Assembly: GCA_009760855.2 (NCBI GenBank)
Contig: WPIO01000020.1
Span: forward strand, 2,795,501-2,859,500
Direction of reading: 5' to 3'
DNA length: 64,000 nucleotides
DNA from: Cristatella mucedo
Taxonomy: Eukaryota > Bryozoa > Phylactolaemata > Cristatellidae
Below are positions 35,481 to 46,471 of this stretch, one piece after another (the first letter of the stretch is position 1; the number at the start of each line of letters is the position of its first letter). The notes under the pieces are model-generated. The model was not told the DNA's origin. It was given only the letters and a program-made list of their open reading frames with translations, and ran no database searches. The position numbers were made by a program, and so were the translations under genes.

Positions 35481-38400
35481 TTTTCTCTAGACCGTTTAAG
35501 ACCTCGCTGAAATAAATAAATAAATCGACCCTTTCTAAATGACGTGGAACCGTGTTTTGGCATTGTTTAGTGTGGCGACAAAGCTAGATGTCACACGCTG
35601 CTGCTGGACGATGATAGAGAGGACTACCCGTCTACGTCGAAAACTCTACGTATTGATGACGATTACTCTTCTCGTTTTGGCGACTTAAGGAAAAACATTT
35701 TCTAACGCGTTTTAATGCTTAAGTGACTTCGTTTGCGATAATTCCAATGACTTTGCAACTTAGTGAATTCGATGCCATCCTATTTGAGTGAGTGCATGTT
35801 GATTAACGTCGAGTGGTTACGACCATCCTATGGTGTCTGAATCGGCTGTCGTAAAATCAAGTGCATTGGATTTCTTTCTCCCTATTATTGAAAGTCTGCC
35901 AGCGGGTGTATGCTTCTAGTAGACGTTTGACACCGGACGTTGTCTATCAGATCCGCAGACTTTACAACTAAAGTAGAGGCAGACGAGACTGGAGTTATGA
36001 GAAGTTGCCACTACTGAGCGTAATTAGTCTAAGTCACAATTGCTCGTGCAACAGTGCAGGGAAGTCTGCTCTTCCCTATGTTGTGTGGGCTAATCTCATT
36101 CCAGATTGACATTGCTTAAAGTATCTATAAAAATAGTGTTGCAACGAAAGGCACAAGTCTGTTTTCAGGCAAGTGAAGTGCTTACGACATGAAAAATATG
36201 TTTAAAGCCCAGGTAGTTGGTGGGACAGCTTTTGGCGAGAAAGATGAAGACAAAACAGCTACACAAGAGCGTCAGAGATGGCGTCTGGAAAATCCTCGGT
36301 AGAAATTTATGTTAGACCTTAACGAGGTGGCGAGGCCAAAAGATGACACCTGCCGCAGTTGAGCGTTAGGTTTCATCTTAGTATGGGCGATGAAGGCCTT
36401 TATTAAAGGAGGCAGTGAAACGCCAGCGAGTGCTAAATCTGACGGATTTTGACTGATAATCACTACTCGCGGTTCCTACATTTTAAGGGCTAGGAACAGA
36501 CTATGCGATAATCTATGGCCGCGGCTGCATTTAAGCCAGTGCCATGGTACGGGCGGTAAACTGCGATCGCCGACTTGGCATTAGCATTTGAGCTGATTTG
36601 AGCTCTGACCATGGACTCGGCCTACGTCACGGCCGCCTGTAGCAATCCACTGCTGTCCACTAGACTGGACTGCATTATGGATAGGGACTTTTCGTGCTAA
36701 GGTAGGAGCACTATTCGTGTCTGTCGTATTCCCGCATTCGTGTCTGTCGTATTCCCGCTACCGTCGGCACACCCACATTCATTGGTGCCACACTCAGAGT
36801 CACTAGCCAAGTTGCAAGGTTCAGACGTCACTTGCATTCGTTGCGATCAGCTGAGACTAGCACCTTTTCGAGCCCTGTATTTGCGGCCTATTTCTGTTTG
36901 TACGTAAACGCCGCACACCGCATTTGAAGCAAGGTACCGCCAAGTGGGCTAAATATTTTTCGCTCGAGGCGAAATTTTTTAGGCTCTATTTACCAGACCC
37001 ATGCAACTGGTCGCTCGCATTTTTAACATTGAGATTCTTTTGAATTTTCTACAAAGCTTCTCCGAGCAGATTTTAATGAGAGTTGTGTGGCCTCTGATAA
37101 CGCTCCTATGTGTAAAAGTCGCCCAAGACCGAAATAATAGATGCGTCCTTGAGAAACAACTATGCTCTACTGATGCAAACGGGGTGTATCGGCTTCCACG
37201 CCCGGAAAGAACTAGGCCACAGCCATAGCGCTCGTAGCCGTGCTAGCCCCAGCCGACGTTAAAAGGATACCAGCTAAGCTCTAAGCCACTAATCACGCTA
37301 ATCGCTAATCATTAATCACTAATAGGCCCTAATCGCGGTCAGCGACTTGCAGTTGCAGTACCAATACACACAGTTATGCCGAAAGTTGCTGAGAATAAGA
37401 GCAAAAAAGAGTGCGTACTCCACATCCGTAGCATAGAAATTTTCATTCTGCCGCTATGGAGGGCTGCAGGCGTACTTGCACAACTTTCGAAGGCACGAGT
37501 GGCGTAGTGCACAACTTAGGTCACCTTTCGAGGCACGAACTCCATGGCTATAACACAGCTTTCACCTTATGCTGCCTCGTCTACAGATTATCGTATAATC
37601 GATAATTAGACTACATAATTCAGGTACTTCGAGCAAAGAATGTCGGCCATGATGTAGCTGATTTAGTAAGCTATCGCTTCACTGCCTCAGCCGGGTTTAC
37701 AGGAAAACCTGACATAGGTAGCAATGGGAGCTTCCAGCGTTCGAATCGCTGAACAACGGTCTTAAAAAGTTGAATGATTGGGCGAAAAGCATGGCTTCAA
37801 AATTCGCAGAAGCTTGGAGTTTTTCTGAGCTCCGAATGCTGGTAAAGCAGGCACTACTTTATCGTTCAAGCATTCGTTATCATTACGTCGGTACGTAAAT
37901 TTATTAAGCTTTATAATGACGAAATCCTTCTTCCTTTCAGGCTCAATGTGCTCGCCTATGTAGTCACAAGCAATGAGACTGGCTCAAGATGACTCTTAAT
38001 TGTTCTCAGCAATTATCCAACATCCCGATGCTATCAAGTACAAACGGGGGTGAATTAGCTTGTCGGCTATTTTCTTTAGGCTGCTAGCACAGCGCTTCCG
38101 TCGCAGCCGACGCGCGACAAAACAAATGAAGCCGCTGGGTATTAAAGTAAGGCTGGCAGCTCTAATGCATAGCACCCACCGAGGCACGCGGGTATGGAGA
38201 CAGCAAAGCAACACGGAGCGTCCAATGCGTGGGCGCATACCTTATATCGACAGTTCCATATACATAGCGAGCTGTCTATTTCGCATGAACGGGAGTCCCA
38301 TGCGTCCGTCACCAATCTGGCCGTGCAAACTTTTAGTGGGTGTCCGAACCTCCGCTGAACTGCCGATCAGCTCAAAGTCTCAGGGCGCAACTCCTGCCCT

Positions 38401-38612
38401 GGCGGCTAGAGTGCTAGCGACACACGTGGCTTCCTATTACGAGGCCTTGGGCAGGCTTATACCGCCTAACAGAGGAATACACCATTGCTGTCTCCTGGTC
38501 TCACCATAATAAGGGAATCCCGAATAATTCATATTTTGGCATAATACAAATAAATAAATAGTCATAATCTGGCTAATCTTGCAGGCAACCTCTTCCCTTT
38601 TAAGAGAAGCCA
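35481..38612. other. Long unassigned stretch
   Basis: No recognised gene. A 149-codon plus-strand frame (38060-38509) is Arg/Ser/Pro-rich with no motif I can name; a real exon cannot be excluded. Contains a perfect 23-bp tandem duplication (36713-36758) and a short run of taatca/ctaatcgc words at about 37288-37335. Confidence 0.4.
36713..36758 (+). repeat. Perfect 23-bp tandem duplication
   Basis: The unit attcgtgtctgtcgtattcc plus cgc occurs twice without a mismatch, so the duplication is recent. Confidence 0.95.
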
Positions 38613-38726
38613 GATGGTGACAGCCGCCGCTGCTGCTGCTGCTGCTGCCGCTGCTGCTGCCGCCGCTGCTGCCGCCGCTGCTGCTGCCCTCTCGCGCGCT
38701 CGCTCGGCTGCCTCTTCACTTTGAGC
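38613..38726 (+). repeat. (GCT/GCC)n trinucleotide repeat with a poly-Ala frame
   Basis: From 38622 there are 22 consecutive GCT or GCC triplets. Read from the ATG at 38613 they give a 37-codon frame with 22 Ala ending at a TGA. Mixed GCT/GCC use without GCA or GCG suggests a trinucleotide repeat rather than a coding exon, though homopolymeric Ala tracts do occur in transcription factors. Confidence 0.85.
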
Positions 38727-38846
38727 TAATTTCTAGCCCGCTATCAACAGCGACGGCTTCTCGCCATCCCAGCAGGTGGCGTCCCCAGCCGCAACGAGGT
38801 GTGGATCTGCTCACAATAAAAAAATCAAAAGAAATTATAGCTATAA

Positions 38847-40257
38847 TGATAATAATAATAATAACAATAGTAATAGTTTTTATTATAGTCCCTCAGAGAA
38901 CTCAGTTTCTTTCTAGGCCCTTTAAATTTGCTGTAAAGGAAGTATGATCAAATGGTTAGTAGAAACATGTTCAATAATAATAAGCAGACCACGGTTAGAG
39001 CCGACATGCACAGGGTCGACATGCAAGTATGGTTACTGGCAGCATGCACAGTATTCTCACGCATAAGCACTCAGAGAACAAAAACCACGAACCACTAAAT
39101 GCTTTGATTGATATATGCGTTTTTACTTTCTTTATAAATATGGCAAAATCACGGGATGTCGTGACGCAAGTCAGAAGTGGGTCCAAACATTGGAAGCATA
39201 TGAACTATAGGCACTGTCTCCAAAGAATGTGAGATTCGTAAGAGGTTTAGGTTAACGGTTAGATTCTTAAAAGTGGATGGTACCATGCTTAACCTGGTGG
39301 GAGAGATCTGTTAGTTAGGCTGGAGCCAAAGAAAGAAGGCACCACAAAATGAGCAATAAATGAACGACCTTGAATTTGATACGTTGCTTGACTGGGAGCC
39401 AGTGCAGGTCGGCGAGAAGTGGTGTAGTGGGGCAACTGCGACGCTATTGACTGATAAGCTTGGCTGCAGAGTTCTCCACAAGCTTACAGCTTGTGATTGC
39501 ACATACCGGTTGACCAGCAAGCAGTGACTTACATGTGTCGAGACGGGATGTAACAAATGCATGGACCAATAAAAGTGTGGCATCCCTGTCTAAACAAATG
39601 CGAAATTTAGCAATTTAAAGTAGCTGTAAGTTGGCAGAATTGACTGTGGAGCTAATCTGGACTTCTAAATAAAGATTGATTTGGAACAGGACACCTAGAT
39701 TTCGTGCAGATTGAAAAGGAAATATCGTGGCAGAGCCGATTGTGAGCGCTAGACTTTCCTATTCCTGAATCATACTCGGTCACCTCGTAACTGGTAAGTC
39801 GGTTTAACTATCATCCAGTTTCAGAAGGTTCGCTGCCATTCATGTGTGGATGTCATTACTACATGCAGCAAGAGAGTTGAGAGAATTCGACGTGCTGGAG
39901 TAGCGAGGGATCAAAACATAGGTACAACTGTGTGTCATCAGCATATAAGTGGAAGCCTAAAGTAGGCTTGGTAATCACATCAGCCAGACGGAGAGTATAA
40001 ACCGTGAAAAGAACGGGACCTGAGCACAAGCACAAGCACAGATCCCAGAGGTTCCCATGCTTCAGAGGTTACTCGGAAGATCTGTGTCCATTAACATTAA
40101 TGCTCTGCAGTCTCCCACCGAGGTAGTATTTTAGCCGTTGCAATGCAATGCCATAGATGCCCAGGCGAGATGAGACGTGCTCAAGAAGGACTCGGTGATC
40201 GATGGCATCAAAAGCTTCCAAAAGAGCAACCAAAACAAGGAGGGACACTCTACCTAG
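38847..40257 (-). mobile_element. LINE-A host copy of the nest, RT to 3' end
   Basis: Minus strand: RT with GRVSLLVLVALLEAFDAIDH at 40257-40195, C-terminal domain and 3' UTR, diverged stem-loop at about 38890-38935, ATT-type tail at 38847-38882. This is the downstream half of a longer copy whose endonuclease half continues at 41745-43407. The YADD region is worn and a CACAAG repeat disrupts the PQGSVLG site near 40025. Confidence 0.85.
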
Positions 40258-41740
40258 TAAGCTCCAGTCTGGCTTTAGAGCTAATCACTCCACAGAGTCA
40301 GCATTGCTTAGAGAGTGCAACGACCTACTTAGGAATGCAGACATGGGTAGAGTGTCTCTGCTTGTTTTGCTCGATCTTTCGGCAGCTTTTTATACTATCG
40401 ATCACAAAGTTTTTCTAGAAAGCCTCTCATCTCGCCTAGGCATTACTGGCACTGCTCTGCAATGGTTCAGGTCCTATATCAGTGGGAGACTCCGGAGTAT
40501 TGACGCGAATGGACAAAGATCATCTCAAGTACCTCTGAAATATGGGGTACGTCAGGGCTCTGTGCTAGGTCTGGTTCTTTTCACGGTGTGTACTCTCCCT
40601 CTTGCTGATGTGATTACCAAGAACAATCCAGGCTTTCACTTCTAGGCGGATGACATTCAGTTGTACCCTTGCTGTGATCCCTCCAAGCCTTCGAGCACAT
40701 CGAATTCTTTCAATTCACTTGCTGCATGTATTGATGACATCCGCACATGGATGGAAGCAAACTTTCTAAACTATTAGATGATAAAACTAACTTACTAGTT
40801 ATGAGCGAACCTAGTGAGATTCAGAAACTGGAAAGGCTGACGCTCAAAATTGGCTCTGCCAGCATATCTCCAGTTGAATCAGCTCGAAATCTAGGTAAGT
40901 TCCGAAGCGACCTCTCGTTAGACGACTACATCAGCTCTACAGTCAAATCTGCCTACTTTTAGCTAGATAACATTGCTAAAATTCGCGCTTTTGAGATAAG
41001 GATACCACGTCTAAGTTGGTCCATACATTTGTGACATCCCGTCTTGACTTCTGTAACTCACTGCTTGCTGGCCTACAACCACGTGCAATCAGGCGACTAC
41101 AGCTGGCGAAAAACTCCACAGCTAGGCATGTCTGTCGTGAGGGTCGCACTTGCCACATCACACCAATTCTCAACGACCTACAATGGCTCCCAGTCAAGCA
41201 ACGGATCAACTTCAAAGTTTCGTCACTCACTTTTAGGTCACCTCCTTCTTTAGTTCCAGATTCTCCCTCAGATCTACTCCCCCACTAGGCCAAGCATCGT
41301 ACCACCCGCTTTTCGGAATCCGACAGTTTACCAATACCTCGTACAAACCTCAAATCCTTTGGAGACCGTGCATTTAGTTTGTATGCTCCCAAATCCTGGA
41401 ACTCACTCCCGACTTGCGTCACAACATCCCCTCACTTGACCACATTAAAAATGAACTTAAAAACACACTTACTTAGGACAGCATTTATAGTGTGCTCCTG
41501 TGACTCGTCCTTCATGTGCTTATGCGTGCTGACACTGTGCATGCTGCAACTAACCACATTTGCATGCTGACCCTGTGCATGTCACCCCTAACCATGTTAT
41601 TCATGTTGTTCATAAAGCATGCTATTCCTCATCATTCAATCGCGTTTCTCTTTGCAGCAAACGCAATGCGCCTAGAAAGAGATTGAGTTCTCTGAGGGCG
41701 TTTTATCAATTGCATTATTATTATTATTATTATTATTAAC
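40257..41740 (+). mobile_element. LINE-A copy inserted in the nest (inner copy 1)
   Basis: Starts at the KLQSGFRANHSTESALLR block (40257) and continues through DLSAAFYTIDH, GVRQGSVLGLVLF (near 40550) and the catalytic site, where the Tyr codon of YADD is a stop (FHF*ADD, 40637-40655). The C-terminal domain, 3' UTR, stem-loop and an (ATT)n tail follow. The first 147 codons (40202-40645, the 5' part of which belongs to the host) are open. It lies opposite to, and inside, the host LINE. Confidence 0.9.
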
Positions 41741-41744
41741 TAGG

Positions 41745-42461
41745 GAGCGGTTAAGAAGATGTTTGATCGTCGACATCAGCGTTTTTGAATTGCGCACGTG
41801 TGATCCAACAAATTTATGTAGAAGCTAGACTTTGCCTTTGCTAGGATCGATTGGTCGGTTCTACAATAGTCTTCGTACGCCTATCGATTGAAAGTTAGTC
41901 TTTATTTGTTATGCTTTTTTAAGCCTGCATTTAGTAGACCAAGCTAGTTCAATTTCTACCGTTAACCATAGTCTGTCTGGTCGATGGTGTACAGTTTGTT
42001 AAGTCAGAGGTACTAACTCATTGAGCATGTCAGCTAGTGTCGTGTTGCAGCAATCTACCAATGGTGACAGGTCGGAAGCGGGATTGAGCAGCAGAGGCGA
42101 AGCAGATATTTTGGCTCAGACAGGATCGATGTCAAGTTTTGTAAGGTTTACCGATTCACATTTTACATGATTTCAGATGAAGAAGAGGCGCTCACATTGT
42201 AGGGTGAATGAGATTTGCACGTGGTCAGATAGTTCAAATATTTTTTAAATATCGGTGATGATCGCACTTGTAGGAGAACGTTTGGTTGATCGTGTGACCC
42301 TTGATTTGAGTATTGCCAACCACATGAGCATTAAGAAACAATGAGTCAGTCAGTGCACGAAATTCGGCGCTGAAAGTGTCGGGTAAGTTATAAAAATGAA
42401 CTTTGAAATCGCTGATAACAACGAAAGATTGATTTCTTGCACACAGAATCGGATCTTTGCT
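41745..42461 (-). mobile_element. LINE-A host copy, endonuclease C-terminal half and linker
   Basis: Minus strand, from the high end: LCARNQSFVVISDF (42455-42410, the GDFNIHLD region worn), FSAEFRALTDSLFLNAHVVG near 42370, then the SDH motif (complement of 42221-42229). The linker block ADMLNELVPLT follows near 42020 and KTLMSTIKHLLNRS near 41770. The matching region of the best copy is 7340-7990. About 500 bp between this linker and the RT at 40257 are missing. Confidence 0.82.
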
Positions 42462-43077
42462 GGTCCACCAGCCTGAGTACTTAGATGCGTAAGCTGGTGC
42501 AAAACCCAGCAGCAGCTAGCCTTGTCTGTCGTGAGCGTCGCAGTTGCTACATCAAACCACTTCTCGCCGACTCGCACTGGCTACCAGTCAAGCTACAGAT
42601 CGACTTTAAGGTTCTGTCACTCACTTTTAGGTCTCATCATTCTTTGACTCCAGAATTGCTATCAGATCTACTCCCCCACCATGCTAAGCGTCGTCCCACC
42701 CGCTTTTCTGAATCCAACTTTTTACTCAAACCTCCCTACAAATCTCAAATCCTTTGGAGACAGTACCTTTAGTTCGTATGCTTCCAAAGCCAGGAACTCA
42801 CTTCCAACTTGCGTCACTACATCTCCTGACTTGTCCACATTTGAAAAAAATCAAGACACGCATATATTTATTACTACATTTAGTGGACCTTGTGATTCGT
42901 CCTTTGTGTGCTTCTGCTTGCTGACCCTATTCGTGTCACCGCTAACCTTTTTATTGTTATTTTATGATCCTGTTACACAAATCATTCGATCGTGCTTCCT
43001 TTACAGCAAATGAAAAGTGCCTAAAAGAGATCGAGTTCTCTGAGGGTGCTACAGAAAATGTACTATTATTATTATTA
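42462..43077 (+). mobile_element. LINE-A copy inserted in the nest (inner copy 2)
   Basis: A 5'-truncated copy starting in the LLAGLPAC region and holding the C-terminal domain (QNPAAASLVCRERRSCY, 42497), 3' UTR, stem-loop (aaagtgcctaaaagag ... gagggtgcta) and ATT tail. It splits the host endonuclease between the DLIS and LC residues of the DLISILC block, with no clear target-site duplication. Confidence 0.87.
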
Positions 43078-43407
43078 AATGAGATCAGAGAAATCCGAGA
43101 TCGAGGTGGATATGGTACCTGGGAGAAATTGACTTCTGTCACCATCGGCAGCTTTTTGTTGGGTGAAATCTAAATGATAGATTCGAAAGACTTATCCGAA
43201 GGGACTGAAAACAGCATGAAATTGAAGGACAATCGTATAATAATGGTGAGTCTGCCTTCAGTTTTGATAGATGTAACGAGTGTCAAAGGAGAATATGCTG
43301 GTCGTGGTTCGGCCGTTAATTCTCTGGGAGCGTACCGATTTTGGCCAAGTTCCGGTCAAGGCGAGCAGATCGAAGCCTTTTTCAGAAACAAGGTTGCTTA
43401 TAGCTTC
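43078..43407 (-). mobile_element. LINE-A host copy, endonuclease N-terminal part
   Basis: Minus strand: EAISNLVSEKGFDLLALTGT near 43400-43340 (usual LISEKNLDLICLAETWL), then FKFDFMLFSVPSDKSFESI near 43235 and a SRISLISF end meeting inner copy 2. It completes the endonuclease of the nest's host LINE. The upstream side is bounded by a SINE. Confidence 0.78.
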
Positions 43408-43567
43408 TTAAACAGCCTCATCATTTACATTGCGGCAGAAAGCTTTAACGACTTTTAAAAATGCTTGCAGTGGAAAATAAGGAATTTCTTGCTGCAGATC
43501 TCGAACCCACGACACGTGTCGTGAAAAGTGAGCATCTCACCTCTTGTGCCACGACTTGTTGAAGCCG
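43408..43567 (-). mobile_element. tRNA-derived SINE (body family 1)
   Basis: Minus strand: tRNA-like head aggtgagatgctcactttt, B box (gggttcgagatc, 43497-43508), then body actgcaagc, ctttctgccgcaatgtaaat and gaggctgtttaa. The head is closest to the SINE at 60501. Confidence 0.78.
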
Positions 43568-43794
43568 CGGCTACAGCACAGCACATAATGGAAAGTAGCT
43601 ACAGCGTCCCACTGAGCAGGTCATTTTATTATTCCTATTTTTGCTATCAGTGCTTGTGCTATCTTTTTTATGGACAATTTTATGGAGGGGCAATACTTAT
43701 ACAGCATACAAATCGAGCCGCCTCATCTGGTCGTAGAGGAGTAGCCACCCAGCCGCAGGGGGGACGCGGGAGAGAGACGCGGTCGCGGATGAGA

Positions 43795-43993
43795 CTCTAA
43801 TACAGCGGCTCTCAACCTCCTAACGCTGCGATCCTTCGATACAATTCATCGAGTTGTGGCCACCGCAAACCGTAGAATTATTGTGTGCGGAAATTGCGTG
43901 TTTTCCGACGGTCTTAGGCGACCCCTGTGAAACGGTCTTTCGACCCCCAAAGGGGGTCGAAAGACCCACAGGTTGAGAAGTGCAACTCGAATA
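43795..43993. mobile_element. hAT MITE with 8-bp target-site duplication
   Basis: The 183-bp element (43803-43985) has 16-bp imperfect terminal inverted repeats: cagcggctctcaacct on the left, and aggttgagaagtgcaa on the right. Flanking octamers ctctaata (43795-43802) and ctcgaata (43986-43993) match at 7 of 8, the duplication length of hAT transposons. CAGNGGTTCTCAACCT-type ends are known from hAT elements. Near the right end is a perfect 14-bp stem (43935-43948 with 43952-43965, loop aaa). It encodes no protein and would have needed a transposase in trans. Confidence 0.88.
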
Positions 43994-45194
43994 CAATGTG
44001 TAGAGAAGTCCAAATGAGAGCATATGCGAAATCAGGGGAGGAAGAAATAGTCAACGCGAGCCACCTTCTAGGAGCTGCATTTCGGTTTGGGCAAGGAACG
44101 ACAAGTCCCCAGTGCCTTGACTAGCCGCGCCCCTCTCCGGCGAGCGATGCGGCACGCGGGTGGCGGCCAAGGAGCGTTCTCGTTGCTCGGCGACTGCTGG
44201 CCACAGGACGATATTTCGGCGGCCATTACTCGCCACTCGCGTTTACAGACCGGCTTAGCGGCCTCAAAACGCGTTCGCTCGGACGGCTGTTGCCCAGTGC
44301 GCCAAGCCGCCTCTCCAGCCGGCCGATTGAGTCGAGATGGACTCGCCAGTTGTCCGAACTGAATCGCAAGTATGCAGTATAATTTCGCTAGTTTGACATC
44401 TTGAGAGAAGCTGCCGCCAGGTTTCCCTTAGCAGTGAGGCTGCACCCGCCCCTATTATGGTTCGCCTCGTTCGTGTGCGAAACAAGCTGCGTATGGCTGC
44501 CGCTCTGGTATCGAACTTGCGGAAGCAAACATGCGGCCGTCCAGTCTAACGTCCGTCCAGTGTTGGCTTGACTTCTCATATGGCCGTAGCTGTCTGAGGC
44601 CTTACCGAATGCCGACGCGTTAAATTTCGTCTGGCAGCGGTTCTCTTCTTTTAAGAATGAAAACTAGCCAGCTGGTCGAGCTCGAAGGATAACGCTCAAG
44701 GGGAGCGAACTGTGAGGAGCCTGACTTGACCTTGACTCCGGCGCTTCGACTCGACCTCGATCCCGGCATGCTTGGAAGCAGCTAACTGCTGCATAGGTTA
44801 CCTAGTGTCGGGCGTTCGGCAGCAACTACGAGGGTCTGGCTGTCCAGTTCACATGCTTTCCAGTGCACGCCGCTTATAAATTGCTCCAAATCCCCGTAAA
44901 ACTTGCTCACGACGACTTCGCCCACTGTTTGATTGAGAGCTATGACGCGCGACACGCCTTCCGTTAGTAAAGGTGACAGTGAGACACATTTTTGCACTGC
45001 GCGCCATGGTACCCGTCTTTTTCCCTGTTCCTTTTACTCTACTATGAATAGTTAGGTGCGCGTTAATAACAGGGGGATCCTACTGATTAATGGCCGCAAG
45101 TTTTTCTGAGCATTTGGCACGCTTGTCTGAGTACGATAAGTATTAGTTTGCTGCATGCTCGCCTGAGCAGAGTACTTTGCTTTTCTTTTCTTTT
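43994..45194. other. Unassigned GC-moderate stretch
   Basis: CpG-containing DNA around 44130-44800 with short frames on both strands and no recognised motif. A promoter-type region is possible but unsupported. Confidence 0.35.
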
Positions 45195-45285
45195 GATAAT
45201 TGCTTCTCTTACACAGAGTTGTAAAGCGCTTGAATTGAGTTTAAATTCTGCTAGGTCTTTGTAAAAAAGACAGTTTTATTATTCT
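45195..45285 (+). mobile_element. LINE-A tail fragment, diverged
   Basis: Contains ttgtaaagcgcttgaattga and a ttattattc tail, a worn version of the LINE-A 3' end. Confidence 0.55.
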
Positions 45286-45289
45286 AGCG

Positions 45290-45780
45290 GAGTCAGGACG
45301 GCATTTGAAGATGTGAGTATCTCCCTCTGTAATCTATCTCCCTTCGTAACTCCACAAAACCACAAAGACTACAGGTGTTACGCTTACGAGGGAACGTTTT
45401 GTACAGCGTACACTCAAAGCCTAAGTGGCTTTCGGTACGAATTTTGTAGCCAGCAAACTTTATTTCACGCAACAAAGGGAAAGTGGGAAGCATAGCAGAG
45501 TCAGGAGAGCATTTGAGGTAGTGAGTAGAGCATGGAAGTAGCAGCTCAGGACCGCTGTAAAGGGCGAGCCCTAGTCGACAGCAAGAGAGTAGTTGTCGGT
45601 GCGCAAGAATCGTGAAAGCGAGTTCCGCAGTCAAGGACCTGCATGGTTACAGCTTCTGTCGCCAACCGCATTTAAGCAGAGGAATGGAACAGCTAATGTA
45701 TTGTCCATACAGGACTTGAGGGCACGAGGAGGCTGAAACTAGTGCAGCAGTTCAGCTAAGTGTGGAGGAATCAAGCCGTG
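45290..45780 (-). mobile_element. LINE-B 3' fragment
   Basis: Minus strand: CPDSAMLPTFPLL-type frame and LINE-B 3' UTR, with C-terminal coding words (ctgttccattcctctgctta and gtattgtccatacag complement) up to about 45780. Aligns by eye to 10560-10960 and 59905-60480. Confidence 0.8.
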
Positions 45781-45789
45781 GAGGGCCTT

Positions 45790-45960
45790 GTGGGTAAGAA
45801 TTTTGTTTGAATAGCATGGACGTAGCAGTCCTGAGCGACTCGAAAGGAGGTGCCAAAGTCGGTAGCAGGAGAAACGTCGTTGCCTATAAATTGTGGAAGT
45901 GAGTTCCACGGTCTCTAGCCTGCGTAGTGGAGGCTTCGGTCGCCAAAATGTTTCAAGTGA
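45790..45960 (-). mobile_element. LINE-B fragment, second copy in series
   Basis: Repeats the C-terminal segment of the copy just downstream: gaaaggaggtgccaaagtcg, gtggaagtgagttccacggt and cttcggtcgcc all have counterparts at 45555-45665. It therefore forms a partial head-to-tail series with the previous entry. Confidence 0.7.
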
Positions 45961-46065
45961 AGGGAAACATAATTTTCATGAATTGCCTATCTAACCCCCT
46001 ACGCGAACATTTTGCAGGTCTCGCAGACCCCTCAGATACAAATCCTAATACTGCTACTGGGTTTT

Positions 46066-46120
46066 CGGACATTTCCCCCTGGACGTTTGCCCCCGGATAT
46101 TTCCCATGTCCTACGACCCC
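46066..46120 (+). repeat. GGACATTTCCCC-type motif cluster, third site
   Basis: Three to four units: ggacatttccccct, ggacgtttgcccccg, ggatatttccc and a partial. Same motif as at 11466 and 12294, here beside LINE-B and LINE-A remnants. Confidence 0.8.
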
Positions 46121-46144
46121 GCTACTGATAGCTAACGCTTCGCA

Positions 46145-46253
46145 TGCTATCGCTAACCAACTAAATGCTTCCTTTACAGCATAAGTATATTTCTTACAAA
46201 GAGAGTTATTTATTGCAACACATTACATAGTGAAAACGTCTTATTATTAATAT
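46145..46253 (+). mobile_element. LINE-A tail-like fragment, very diverged
   Basis: The word aatgcttcctttacagcata matches the terminal 3' UTR; the stem-loop is unrecognisable and a ttattattaatatt tail follows. Confidence 0.45.
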
Positions 46254-46254
46254 T

Positions 46255-46375
46255 AAATAGAACAGCTAATGTTTCGTCCGTGGATGACTTGAGTGCATGA
46301 GGAAGCTGAGACTGGTGCAGAAGCTCAGCTACGTAATCAGGTACCAAGCCATTGTTAGAATATTTGGATCGCAGC
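46255..46375 (-). mobile_element. LINE-B fragment
   Basis: Words agaacagctaatgtttcgtc, gatgacttgagtgcatgagg and ctgagactggtgcag correspond to 45688-45745 of the first copy in the cluster. Confidence 0.65.
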
Positions 46376-46471
46376 AAGCATTTTACTTAGCATCCGCTGA
46401 TCAACCAGCAGTTATTGCACCTCATTCAGAAAAAGAGGTACCTGACAGAATCTTTAGGATTTGTTGACCAA

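Noticed and set aside
38060-38509. 149-codon plus-strand frame
   Set aside because: No recognised motif, composition biased to Arg/Ser/Pro, and a minus-strand frame overlaps it. Kept only as a note in the unassigned stretch.
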